64,000 bases of DNA, from positions 1 to 64,000 of the forward strand of contig JAKSMW010000001.1 in the NCBI GenBank assembly GCA_024400395.1, read 5' to 3'. Shown one piece after another: positions 26,473-35,430 of the stretch (positions are counted from its first letter, which is position 1; each line of letters starts with the position of its first letter). Under the pieces are notes generated by a model. The model was not told the origin of the DNA, searched no databases, and saw only the letters and a list, made by a program, of their open reading frames with translations. The position numbers were made by a program, and so were the translations under genes. This DNA comes from Bacteroidales bacterium. Its GTDB lineage: Bacteria > Bacteroidota > Bacteroidia > Bacteroidales > F082.

Positions 26473-26860
26473 GATACGCATCACCTTCTTGCAGTCATTT
26501 TCACTAAAAAATGTGATACGCATCACCTTCTTGCAGTCATTTTCACTAAAAATTGTGATACGCATCACCTTCTTGCGGTCATTTTGACTAAAAAAAGCGA
26601 TACGCATCACATTCTTGCAGTCATTTTCACTAAAAAATGTGATACGCATCACCTTCTTGCGGTCATTTTCACTAAAAAATGTGATACGCATCACCATCTT
26701 GCGGTCATTTTCAGTAGAAAAAGCGATACGCATCACCTTCTTGCAGTCATTTTCACTAAAAATTGTGATACGCATCACCTTCTTGCAGTCATTTTCACTA
26801 AAAAATGTGATACGCATCACCTTCTTGCAGTCATTTTCACTAAAAAACACGATACGCATC
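26473..26860 (+). repeat. 42-bp tandem array, nine full units
   Basis: GATACGCATC marks each unit start from 26473 to 26851 at exact 42-bp steps, giving nine full units and a partial tenth. Units differ at few positions (TGT, TTGT or AGC before the start; GCAG or GCGG inside). Because 42 is divisible by three and no stops fall inside, several frames are open. The minus strand would give MRITFFSENDCKKV per unit and the plus strand HHLLAVIFTKKCDT. It continues in frame from the RHS scrap. There are no spacers, so it is not a CRISPR array. Confidence 0.9.
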
Positions 26861-26907
26861 GCCGAAAACGCCGGCTTTGACTATTTCTTCGTGCTGCATG
26901 CATTGGA

Positions 26908-26951
26908 AAGGTTCCGCAGATGCCGACGATTTCGGCCACCTGCGGAACCTT
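26908..26951 (-). terminator. Strong hairpin at the 3' end of the BspA-like gene
   Basis: AAGGTTCCGCAG at 26908-26919 pairs perfectly with CTGCGGAACCTT at 26940-26951. It lies 24 bp past the stop of the minus-strand gene. A T-rich tail is present only on the plus side, so it may act on either strand. Confidence 0.55.
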
Positions 26952-26974
26952 GGTTTTATTGGCAACATCCCACG

Positions 26975-29900
26975 CTATCTCCCGAACTCCACCTTCTTTG
27001 GATTGAGATACGTTACAGTGCTGCCGTCTTTGTATGTCACGCGCACGGCAGGTGTGCCGTTCTCCTCGATGAACTCCACTTCCTTCAAGCCGTAGAGTGT
27101 CACGACGCTGTCGTCCTGCATTGTGATTTTTACCAAAGTGCCGCCGTCAATCACGATGCGCTCAACGCCCGAGCTGCCGTTGTCCTTGAGGTAGGCATGG
27201 AACGGGTCGATGCTGAGGCTGCCGACTTTGACAAACTCGCCGTCCTGTTGCTCATACAGGCCTGTTTCCGTAAGCTCCTTGGTTTGGAAAGTGCCTTTCA
27301 GCGCGAAGTCGCCGACGGTCTGCTCGGATGCGGTGATGGTGACGGGGACGTCTGTGGCCGAAGCCGCGGGCATTGCCGTAAGCGTGAAGCTGGCGGCATC
27401 TGTCTGGTTCCTGAACAAATAAGGCTTGCCCGCCTCTATGTTCTCAACTATCGAAAGGGTGAGCGTGCCGTTTGCCGCATCCACATTGTCGATGGAGAAG
27501 AATACGATTCCCGGATGGCTTGAAGGCACGAAAGGAAGAATGATTGTGCCCCATTCGCCGGGTTCAAGCGTGCCGTGGTAGCGTGCCTTGGTGAAGCCAC
27601 CACTCGGGTAGTTGTTCAATGAAGTTCCGATGAACGGCTTGTTGCTATCGGTGAGGTCGAGGATTTTTGAAGAGAGGCTGTTGCAGTTGTAAAAAGCATT
27701 AGAGGAGGAAACTGAAGGCAGGGACTTAAATGTAATCGACTCCATGTTATTGCAATTTGCTAATGCATAACTTCCAATATTCGTCACACCGCATGGTATT
27801 TCTATTGATTTGATAGAACAGTGTCGGAATGCCTGATCTCCAATGCTTGTCACACTTGATGGGATGTTGATATACGGCAATGAAACGCATCTGAAGAATG
27901 CAAAATCTCCAATACTGGTAACACCGCTTGGAATGGTTACCGACTGTAAGGAAGAACATTCGCGGAATGCTTGTTCTCCAATGCTGGTGACATTGTCTGG
28001 AATTTCAATTGACTTCAGGGAAGAACACTCTCGGAATGCAGATAACCCAATGCTTGTAACAGCCCTGTCGAATGTGATGATGCCCAGATCGCCGCAGTAT
28101 GTGTTGTTTGTAATGCCAGCTCCGAAAGAATCTGAGCTGTGTGGCGTGACGATCTTGCCGTCCGTGCTGGTGTACCAGATTTCCTGCGAAGTCTCGTTGT
28201 TGTAATACTGCCTTTCGTCCGTATAGTTTACAAAATAGGTACCGCTGAATGTCGGGTAGTCATCCGTTTCCAACTGCTGACGCCAGTGTCCGCCGTACTT
28301 GTTGCCGTTCAGTATCCAGCACACCTCGCCGCTCGCGAAGGCTTCGGCATCCAATATATAGACATCAATGACCTTTGCACCCTCTTCGCCGATATTGTAT
28401 GCCACGCCACATTTGCCTTCAAGCGATACGCAGTTGCTGACAGAATATGTAACATTTGGGTTCTTTGCCACTGAACCACAAATGCCTCCACACACATTGC
28501 TATTGATTGATGAAATCTTGCCAATGTTATAGCAACCTGATACGGAAGAAGGAATGTAACATGAACCAGTTATGCCACCTACGCAATCGATTGTGCCAGT
28601 CACGGTCGCAGCGTTCCAGCAATTTTCAATCCGTCCGTATCCTAAATCACCACAGATGCCTGCCACATGGCTCTTGCCACGGAAATAACTATCCTTAATG
28701 CCGACGTCGTGGATGTAGCCATTATTGTCGGCCATGCCGAAAAGCCCGACTGCCGACCTATTTTCATCATTGAAGTAAAGTCCGCTGATGGTATGACCGT
28801 TGCCGTTGAACTCGCCACTGTAACCGTTGTAGGTGTACGCCTCACTGCCCCATCTACCTATCGGAGTCCAGGCCTCAAACGTGCCGCTGTTTAGGTCGCC
28901 GTTGCTGTCAAGCACGTCCGTGTTCATCGTGATGTCTGCCGTCAGAATGCCGCAGGCTGACGTGTTTCCATTATTGACAATGTCGGCGAACATCAGCAGT
29001 TCAAACCAGTTGCCTATCCTGTACGGGTCATCCGCCGTGCCGGAGCCGGAAATATTATCATCATAGTTATAGTATTTATTTGTCCCTGCACTGTAATACA
29101 CGAAATAATCTCCCGACAGGGTCGGATAGCCGTCAACACCCAGCTGCTGCCGCCATTTGTCCGACGGCTGGGAACCGTTCAGCATCCAGCACACCTCGCC
29201 GCTCGCGAATGCTGCGGCATTCTTTATCGAGACATTATTGATACCCACACCACCCTCGTAGAGGTTGTACGCCACGTTGCATTTGCCTTCAAGCGAAAAG
29301 CAGTTGCTGACCGAATAGGGGACATTGGTATTCTTTGCCACTGAGCCGCATACACCGCCGCAGAATGCACCTTCCGCCACCTTGCCTATGTTGTGGCAAC
29401 TGGACATATACGCAGAATGCCAGCATGAACCGACTATGCCGCCAGAGGTGCCGTTTACCGACTGAACTGTCGCCGCGTTCCAGCAGTTCTCTATCCGTCC
29501 GGATGCCAAGTCGCCGCAGATGCCGGCTACATGGCTCTTGCCACGGAAATAGCTGTCCTTGACGCCTACATCGTGGATGTAAGCTCCGTCGGCCATGCCG
29601 AAAAGCCCGGCCGGTGCCTTGGTCACGTCATTGAAGTAAAGCCCGCTGACGGTGTGACCGCCGCCGTCGAACTCGCCAGTGTATCCGTTGTAAGTATTGG
29701 GGACACTGCCCCAACTGCCTATCGGCAGCCACTGCTTGAACACGCCCTTCGGTGTCCCGTCCTCGTTCAGCACATTGGTGCTGCCCGTGATGTCTGCCGT
29801 CAGTTTGGCGCACAGGTTCGCACCATTCATATATTCAACCTCAAGCGAGAAGCCGTAGAGTTGCGGATAGTTTCCAATTTCCAATGGGCTTGCCGCCGAG

Positions 29901-31435
29901 CCGTCGCCCCGGCCCGAGCGCCACGAACGCACCGGACGGTCGTCCCAGTTGCCGTGACCCGCCACATCCTTCACGTAAATAGTAGCGGGACATAATATAA
30001 AGCATCCATAACCCACATTAGGAGTTCCGTCTCCCAAATAGAATATTTCGGAAAGGTTTTCACAAATGTAGAATGCATAATGGCCTATGTCTTGGACGGT
30101 GCCTAATATAGTCACGGATCGGAGGTTAGGACAATTATGGAATAGATTATCTAGAATTCCCACCCCACTTGGAATCGTTATTGACTTTAAACCGCAATCT
30201 TCAAATGCTTCCTTGCCGATGGAATTCAATCCGGCAGGAAGTTTAATATCTTGAAGACTCCAGCATCCGTAGAAAACTCCTATTCCAATACTTGTCACCG
30301 TACTTGGGATGGACACGGACACCAGGCTGCTACAGCCAAAGAAAGCATATTTACCAATATCAGTGATGGACGAAGGCAACACAGCGGACACAAGGTTGGT
30401 ACAATACTTGAAACAATAATGATCGCTGTTCAATTCAAGTGGATTGCCGTTGAAGAACTGCACGCCGTGGCTGCCCATATAGGCGTTAAGCGGTGGGGGT
30501 GTTGCGGTAATGAAATTGTATCCAGCCGTTCCTCCGTTGTTGGTCGAATACCATATTTCGTTGTACGGAGGCCCTGCCACCACGTTCCCGTACAGGTAAC
30601 TGAGAGGGATGCCGTTGTATTTCTCGTAGTTCTCCTCCAACACATGGTATTTCAGGCTCGGGCTGCAATCATAGAAGCATTCGTCGCCGAATGAAGAAGG
30701 AGGCGTGTTGCCGAAGAACGACACCGATTCCAACTTCTCGCAGCTTTTGAAAGCCTTATTTCCGATACTTACCACGTTGCCGTCGATGGCCACCGACATC
30801 AGTTCGTTGCAGTTGTAGAAGGCCTGTTCGGTAATGCTTGTCACTCCGCTGCCTATGGCGACGAACTTCAGGCTGTCGCAGTCGTAGAATGCGTTTCGGC
30901 CCAAGAGTGTTACCGAAGCAGGAATGGCGACGGCTTCCAAAGCATCGCACTCTTCGAAGACGCCATACCTATCATCATAATTCCCTATATATTTTAGTCC
31001 GCTGCCGAGGGTCAGATTCTTCAGCTTGTCGCAATGGTAGAATGCGCAATAGCCTAAGTTTATCACGGAATTTGGCATGTGGAACGTAACCAGTCCGTCG
31101 CAGTCGTTGAATGCCTCGTCACTGATACTGGTGATTGTGTTCGGCAATGAGACTTCGGTAATATGGTCCTCGTTATCGAAGTCGTTTTCGCCGATATACT
31201 CAATATTGGCATTGAACTTGATGTAGTAATGGCCGCCACTTTCACCGTGTTCGCTTATCGTTTTCCCGCACAAAGGCTTGCCGACATCATATTTGCCGGC
31301 GGTAAGTTTGCTGTTGTTGTCGGTAGTGTACCAGATTTCGTTGTTCGGCGGCGTGCCGAGGTCTGCCCAAGCCGAGAACGTGCAGCACATCACAAATGCT
31401 GCGGAGAGTAAGAGTTTAAGAATGTTTCTTTTCAT
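26975..31435 (-). CDS. BspA-like leucine-rich-repeat surface protein with GLUG modules
   Basis: A 1486-residue secreted protein. The start at 31435 (MKRNILKLLLSAAFVMCC, cleavage at SAWA) follows a TATCTTTG promoter; an upstream extension would lack a signal. Residues about 40-500 are LRR_5/BspA repeats (SITDIGKYAFFGCSSLVSVSIP type). Two large, similar modules at about 530-770 and 790-1020 have GLUG-like strands (GGGHTVSGLYFND, SYFRGKSHVAGICGDL). A second LRR_5 block is at about 1060-1220, and a C-terminal beta domain ends in TYLNPKKVEFGR. Such proteins mediate adhesion or bind host matrix. The protein has no lipobox and no obvious T9SS motif, so its anchor is uncertain. Internal duplication at the DNA level is strong. 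Confidence 0.88.
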   Translation of the reverse strand: MKRNILKLLLSAAFVMCCTFSAWADLGTPPNNEIWYTTDNNSKLTAGKYDVGKPLCGKTISEHGESGGHYYIKFNANIEYIGENDFDNEDHITEVSLPNTITSISDEAFNDCDGLVTFHMPNSVINLGYCAFYHCDKLKNLTLGSGLKYIGNYDDRYGVFEECDALEAVAIPASVTLLGRNAFYDCDSLKFVAIGSGVTSITEQAFYNCNELMSVAIDGNVVSIGNKAFKSCEKLESVSFFGNTPPSSFGDECFYDCSPSLKYHVLEENYEKYNGIPLSYLYGNVVAGPPYNEIWYSTNNGGTAGYNFITATPPPLNAYMGSHGVQFFNGNPLELNSDHYCFKYCTNLVSAVLPSSITDIGKYAFFGCSSLVSVSIPSTVTSIGIGVFYGCWSLQDIKLPAGLNSIGKEAFEDCGLKSITIPSGVGILDNLFHNCPNLRSVTILGTVQDIGHYAFYICENLSEIFYLGDGTPNVGYGCFILCPATIYVKDVAGHGNWDDRPVRSWRSGRGDGSAASPLEIGNYPQLYGFSLEVEYMNGANLCAKLTADITGSTNVLNEDGTPKGVFKQWLPIGSWGSVPNTYNGYTGEFDGGGHTVSGLYFNDVTKAPAGLFGMADGAYIHDVGVKDSYFRGKSHVAGICGDLASGRIENCWNAATVQSVNGTSGGIVGSCWHSAYMSSCHNIGKVAEGAFCGGVCGSVAKNTNVPYSVSNCFSLEGKCNVAYNLYEGGVGINNVSIKNAAAFASGEVCWMLNGSQPSDKWRQQLGVDGYPTLSGDYFVYYSAGTNKYYNYDDNISGSGTADDPYRIGNWFELLMFADIVNNGNTSACGILTADITMNTDVLDSNGDLNSGTFEAWTPIGRWGSEAYTYNGYSGEFNGNGHTISGLYFNDENRSAVGLFGMADNNGYIHDVGIKDSYFRGKSHVAGICGDLGYGRIENCWNAATVTGTIDCVGGITGSCYIPSSVSGCYNIGKISSINSNVCGGICGSVAKNPNVTYSVSNCVSLEGKCGVAYNIGEEGAKVIDVYILDAEAFASGEVCWILNGNKYGGHWRQQLETDDYPTFSGTYFVNYTDERQYYNNETSQEIWYTSTDGKIVTPHSSDSFGAGITNNTYCGDLGIITFDRAVTSIGLSAFRECSSLKSIEIPDNVTSIGEQAFRECSSLQSVTIPSGVTSIGDFAFFRCVSLPYINIPSSVTSIGDQAFRHCSIKSIEIPCGVTNIGSYALANCNNMESITFKSLPSVSSSNAFYNCNSLSSKILDLTDSNKPFIGTSLNNYPSGGFTKARYHGTLEPGEWGTIILPFVPSSHPGIVFFSIDNVDAANGTLTLSIVENIEAGKPYLFRNQTDAASFTLTAMPAASATDVPVTITASEQTVGDFALKGTFQTKELTETGLYEQQDGEFVKVGSLSIDPFHAYLKDNGSSGVERIVIDGGTLVKITMQDDSVVTLYGLKEVEFIEENGTPAVRVTYKDGSTVTYLNPKKVEFGR

Positions 31436-31485
31436 GAGTATTTTTGTATAAATTCTTTTCAAGATTAAATATAGATTTCGGGCGG

Positions 31486-31493
31486 CAAAGATA
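31486..31493 (-). promoter_or_regulatory. -7 promoter element of the BspA-like gene
   Basis: On the minus strand TATCTTTG lies about 50 bp upstream of the chosen ATG at 31435. Confidence 0.6.
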
Positions 31494-31558
31494 AGACATT
31501 TTTTTATATTCAGATGATTAAGTTTCAAAGGTTCGTGCAACTCGTGTTCAACAACCGC

Positions 31559-32557
31559 CTAACTGTTGAAGATCACCGCCATCAGCACATTCCCGACCAT
31601 TCCGAGGGTCGTCTTGTCGATGTTGTTCAGGTTGTCTTCGAGTGTGTGCCAGTACGGGACGAAGCTGCTTTCCTCGCTGTCAACAAGATGGATGAGGTCG
31701 ATCATCGGGATGCCGGCGAAATGGTTCACATAGATGTGGTCGTCGTTGATGGGCTGTCCCAGCTCGTTGATGAAGAACTCGTCGTAGCCCATTTCGCGTG
31801 CCGTACGCCACACCTTGTTCAAGACCCATGATGCGTATTGCTGCGAATAATATTCTTTCGGGAAGCGTGGGTTGCCCGCTCCTACCATGTCGAGGAGGAT
31901 GCCGTAATAAGCAGTGTATCCGGCTGTGTGCGGGTTTTTCGCCCAGTGCTGTGAACCGAGCGCCCATGCGAAGTTGTCGTGCTGCTCTTCCGGTACGAAC
32001 TGCGGTGCGCCGTAGTCTTCGAGGTCGAAGAAGATAAGGTCGATGCCGATATTACCGTCAATCTTATTGTTTTTCAACACCCTTGCCATCTCCATCATCA
32101 CGCCGCATCCGCTGGCTCCGTCGTTGGCTCCGTCGATAGGCTTGCGCCAGTTGGCCTCATCGGGGTCGTTGTCGGCGAAGGGACGCGAGTCCCAGTGCGA
32201 GGCGATGATGATTCTCTTCTTGGCATCAGGATTGAAGGAAGCGATGATGTTCTGTCCGTCGATGCCGCGGCCGTCGTACAGGCGTGTGCGGAAATCCTGG
32301 ATATAAACGGTGTCGCAATAATTGTCCAATGTGTTCACGAACCACCCGGCGCACTGTTTATGTGCTTCTGATTCAGGCACTCTCGGCCCGAACGCAAGCT
32401 GCTCTTCAACGAAATGATAGGCCGAGTCGGCGTTGAAAGCCGGAACGACAACGTTTTTCTTCTCGGTCTTTTGTGATGTCGTCTGCGCCGGTTTCGTATT
32501 CGTGTCGCATGAAGCGAGGACGATGGCAATCAATAAGAAATATAATATTTTTTTCAT
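31559..32557 (-). CDS. M28-family zinc peptidase / glutaminyl cyclase-like lipoprotein
   Basis: A 332-residue lipoprotein with signal MKKILYFLLIAIVLASC (lipobox LAS-C17). The zinc-site motifs of M28 aminopeptidases and glutaminyl-peptide cyclotransferases are present in order: SHWDSRP near 119, DGANDGASG near 143, FFDLEDYG near 176, LLDMVG near 223 and WHTLEDN near 309. Both groups share the same fold: M28 enzymes remove N-terminal residues, cyclases convert N-terminal Gln to pyroglutamate. T9SS substrates in Bacteroidota often start with Gln after signal cleavage, as do several proteins in this window (QQWEID, QTKAY). A cyclase role is attractive, but it is not proven. Confidence 0.85.
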   Translation of the reverse strand: MKKILYFLLIAIVLASCDTNTKPAQTTSQKTEKKNVVVPAFNADSAYHFVEEQLAFGPRVPESEAHKQCAGWFVNTLDNYCDTVYIQDFRTRLYDGRGIDGQNIIASFNPDAKKRIIIASHWDSRPFADNDPDEANWRKPIDGANDGASGCGVMMEMARVLKNNKIDGNIGIDLIFFDLEDYGAPQFVPEEQHDNFAWALGSQHWAKNPHTAGYTAYYGILLDMVGAGNPRFPKEYYSQQYASWVLNKVWRTAREMGYDEFFINELGQPINDDHIYVNHFAGIPMIDLIHLVDSEESSFVPYWHTLEDNLNNIDKTTLGMVGNVLMAVIFNS

Positions 32558-32560
32558 TTT

Positions 32561-32632
32561 TTAACACAAGTTGCACGAGTTATTTTAACACAAGTTGCAC
32601 GAGTTATTTTAACACAAGTTGCACGAGTTTTT
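32561..32632 (-). repeat. 24-bp tandem repeat at the 5' end of the M28 gene
   Basis: TTAACACAAGTTGCACGAGT starts each of three units at 32561, 32585 and 32609 and abuts the start codon of the peptidase gene. A related sequence in opposite orientation (CGTGCAACTCGTGTT) is at 31536-31550, just beyond the gene's stop. Confidence 0.85.
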
Positions 32633-32826
32633 CAGTTCTTTCCTCTTTTAACTCTCCTCTTTTAACTCTCCTCTTTTAACTTTCCTCTTTTAACTCTCCT
32701 CTTTTATCTTTCCTCTTTTTAACTCTCCTCTTTTAACTCTCCTCTTTTAACTTTCCTCTTTTTATTCTCCTCTTTTAACTTTCCTCTCTTACCTCTCCTC
32801 TTTTAACTTTTAACTTTCCTCTCTCA
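32633..32826 (-). repeat. Pyrimidine-rich 15-bp array
   Basis: About a dozen CTCCTCTTTTAACTT-like units fill the gap between the M28 and receptor genes. Units vary by one or two bases. On the minus strand they read as GAGAGTTAAAAGAG, similar to the short tract after pgk. Confidence 0.85.
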
Positions 32827-32827
32827 A

Positions 32828-35314
32828 CTACTTCCCCGTTCCTCCTGGTTCACCAACGCTTTCCTCCGCGCCGCCTTGCTGGGCTTTCTTTTCGAGTTCC
32901 ATCTTGCCGAAGCGGAACGTCACGCCGATGCTGACGGAGCGGCTGTTGAACTTGAACGAGCTGTGCGAGATGTAGTAAGGGTTGTTGGTGTCGTTGTCCC
33001 ATTTGTTCCAGTTGAAGATGTCGTTGGCGTTGAGGAACACCGACATTTTTCTGTCGAAGAAGTCGGCTTTCAGGCCGCAGTTGACTGAATATGAAGGTTT
33101 TCTTTCGGCGTAAAGCGACTGTGTGGCCGAGCGGTAATGACCCGATGCGTTGATTTCCAACTTATTCCACAGCTTCGTCCAGACGATTAGCCGGAAGCTG
33201 TACGACCACATGTTGCTGCTCACGGAATTTTCCTTATAATCCGCCTCGTAATAATTGTCATAGACGTTGGCGAAGAGTCGCATGTTGAAGAATCCGTTCG
33301 GGCGGTACATCACGCTTGCTTCGGCGCCGGCGTTGTACGAATATCCGACGTTGGTCGGCACCGTCGCCCTGACCCAGCGGTTGAAGACGACGGTGTCGTA
33401 ATAGTTGTCGGAGACACTGTTGACGGCTCCGTCGGAGTCTCTGAAATAAGCGGTGAGGCCGATGTTGCCGAACCTGTTGAAATACTTCGTCCAGCCGAGT
33501 TCAAACGAATTGGTGTAAGCCTGTTTAAGGTAGAGATTTCCGAGGTCCACGCTCTCGTCTTCGTATTCCACGAAGGTAGTGAGGTAACGCGCACTCGGGT
33601 TGTTGATGCGCCGCGAATAGTTGAGTCTGAAGTTATGCATTGACTTTGTCCTGTACGACAAATGAATTGACGGACGCCAATTGAGGTAATTTTTCGACAG
33701 ATGTTCAGAAAAATCCTGTCCGGCGTTGAAGCCGTCCATGTTGCAATGCACCATCTCGTATTCCATTCTGATGCCCGGCTTCACCACGAAGTTGCCGAAT
33801 TTGTGCTGTACTGTCAGGTAGGTGTCGAACTCATCGCCCCAGCTCTCGCGGTCAACGGTGCGGTATCTGTCATTGACGTATGCGTCGCCCGAAAGCGTGT
33901 CATAGACCATGTGATACGAGTCGGGGTCGTGGGAATATACGACACCGATGCCGATTTCGCCGTCTTTGATATAAGGTATATTGTAATCGACATTGAAATC
34001 GTAGTTGAAATCGCTGAAGTTGTTCCTGCTGTGGATGCCTTTGATGCGGCTGATGCTGTCGGTGCCCGGCACGTAAAACTTTCTTGTATTGTAGTTGTTT
34101 TCGGAGCCGCCCCAGTAGCCGCCGTTCAAGCTGACGATGAGGTTATGCCCTTCGTTGTTGAAGAGATGTTGATATTCAAGGCCTCCGTGGAAACCCTGGA
34201 AATCGTTTTCTCTATCATAGTCGTCAATGTAATGTGTCTCTTTTATTCCGCCGCCTTCAAGAAACTCCTTGCGGTAATAGTCCTGATACGAGTTGCCGTT
34301 GTCCCAGCTCGGCCAGCCGCCGCCCCAGAACGTGATGGTGTTCATCGTGTCAATGTTGTAGGTGAAATTGAGGTTGATGCCGCCGCCGAATCTGTCGGTT
34401 TTCTCGTTGCCATTATATCTGACAACGGTCGTCGTGTCGAACAATCCGGGGATGTCGCTGTCTTTGAACGAGTAGCTGTAGCCGTTGTTGTCGCTTTTGT
34501 TGTATCTGTAGTTGCCGTTGACGTAAAGGTTCATCGTGAATTTTTCATTTGCATAGACGTATGATACCCAAGGGGAGACGTTAGGTGTCGTGGAGCCTCT
34601 GACGCCGAAGCTGACGAAACTGTTTTTCTGCACTTTGGCGTTTGTCACGATGTTGATGATGCCGGCGTCGCTCTTCGAGGCGTAACGTGCCGACGGGTTC
34701 GTGATGACCTCGATTGTCTCGATGGCGTTGGCCGGAAGCTGCTGGATATAGGTCTTCAGGTTCTCTTCGTTGAGATGCGACGGCTTCCCGTTGATCCATA
34801 TTTCGACGCCTGATGCGCCGCGCAACGAGACGTTTCCTTCGACATCGACTTCAACGCCGGGGGCGTTCTGAAGTGCGTCCGACGCCGTTCCGGTCTGTAT
34901 CGACGGGTCCTCGCTCACGTTGTAAAGCTGCTTCTCGCCTTCGTTGGCGAACATCGGCCTTTTCTCCGTGATGACGATCTCGTCGAGCGTCGTCGTGCCG
35001 GGTTTTATCTTCAAGATGCCGAGGTTGACATTTCCGGTGACTTCGACATTTTTCTTATATGTCTGATATCCGATGGCCGAGACCTGGACGATAAACTGTC
35101 CGTTCGGGACATGTTCGAGTCTGAAGGCGCCTTTTTCGTCGGAGGCGGCGCCGCTCACGAAAGCGGAGTCGGAAACCCTGACAAGTCCGACATTCACAAA
35201 CTCAAGTTTGGCATTTGTAGTGCTGTCAATCAACGTTCCTGTGATGGTGTTTTGCGCAAATAAAGTGTTGATGCTCAAAAACAAAACCGAAAAAATCAAT
35301 AATACTCGTCTCAT
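32828..35314 (-). CDS. TonB-dependent receptor-family outer-membrane barrel
   Basis: An 828-residue protein. The start at 35314 (MRRVLLIFSVLFLSINTLFAQ) gives a clean signal peptide. Residues about 22-105 form a carboxypeptidase-regulatory-like domain (ITGTLIDSTTNAKLEFVNVG), followed by a plug-type domain (VSLRGASGVEIWINGKPSHL, about 175-195) and a large 22-strand-type barrel. The end is formed by strands such as SVSIGVTFRFGKME and a short Gly-rich tail, so it fits the outer-membrane beta-barrel family close to TonB-dependent receptors. A partner SusD gene is absent, so this is not a glycan-uptake pair. The ligand is unknown. Transcription appears to start from the element at 35362. Confidence 0.85.
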   Translation of the reverse strand: MRRVLLIFSVLFLSINTLFAQNTITGTLIDSTTNAKLEFVNVGLVRVSDSAFVSGAASDEKGAFRLEHVPNGQFIVQVSAIGYQTYKKNVEVTGNVNLGILKIKPGTTTLDEIVITEKRPMFANEGEKQLYNVSEDPSIQTGTASDALQNAPGVEVDVEGNVSLRGASGVEIWINGKPSHLNEENLKTYIQQLPANAIETIEVITNPSARYASKSDAGIINIVTNAKVQKNSFVSFGVRGSTTPNVSPWVSYVYANEKFTMNLYVNGNYRYNKSDNNGYSYSFKDSDIPGLFDTTTVVRYNGNEKTDRFGGGINLNFTYNIDTMNTITFWGGGWPSWDNGNSYQDYYRKEFLEGGGIKETHYIDDYDRENDFQGFHGGLEYQHLFNNEGHNLIVSLNGGYWGGSENNYNTRKFYVPGTDSISRIKGIHSRNNFSDFNYDFNVDYNIPYIKDGEIGIGVVYSHDPDSYHMVYDTLSGDAYVNDRYRTVDRESWGDEFDTYLTVQHKFGNFVVKPGIRMEYEMVHCNMDGFNAGQDFSEHLSKNYLNWRPSIHLSYRTKSMHNFRLNYSRRINNPSARYLTTFVEYEDESVDLGNLYLKQAYTNSFELGWTKYFNRFGNIGLTAYFRDSDGAVNSVSDNYYDTVVFNRWVRATVPTNVGYSYNAGAEASVMYRPNGFFNMRLFANVYDNYYEADYKENSVSSNMWSYSFRLIVWTKLWNKLEINASGHYRSATQSLYAERKPSYSVNCGLKADFFDRKMSVFLNANDIFNWNKWDNDTNNPYYISHSSFKFNSRSVSIGVTFRFGKMELEKKAQQGGAEESVGEPGGTGK

Positions 35315-35361
35315 TTTACAACTTTTTTTCGTACAACGGAAAATCATTCAAAAAAGTGTCG

Positions 35362-35369
35362 CAAAGATA
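35362..35369 (-). promoter_or_regulatory. -7 promoter element of the receptor gene
   Basis: Minus-strand TATCTTTG, 47 bp upstream of the ATG at 35314. It overlaps the T tail of the upstream terminator. Confidence 0.65.
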
Positions 35370-35374
35370 AAAAA

Positions 35375-35410
35375 AATAATGCCAGACTTTTTCATTAATC
35401 TGACATTATT
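35375..35410 (-). terminator. Terminator of the ECF sigma operon
   Basis: On the minus strand AATAATGTCAGA and TCTGGCATTATT form a 12-bp stem with one G-T-type mismatch, followed by a run of T that merges into the next promoter. Confidence 0.8.
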
Positions 35411-35430
35411 TTTCAAGGTATGAAAAAAAA

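Noticed and set aside
26101..26859. 252-residue minus-strand protein across the 42-bp array
   Set aside because: Its second half is antisense to an RHS fragment and unassigned DNA; the open frame follows from the repeat period and it has no promoter or signal.
26473..26860. CRISPR array
   Set aside because: Units are contiguous with a 42-bp period and no unique spacers; no cas genes nearby.
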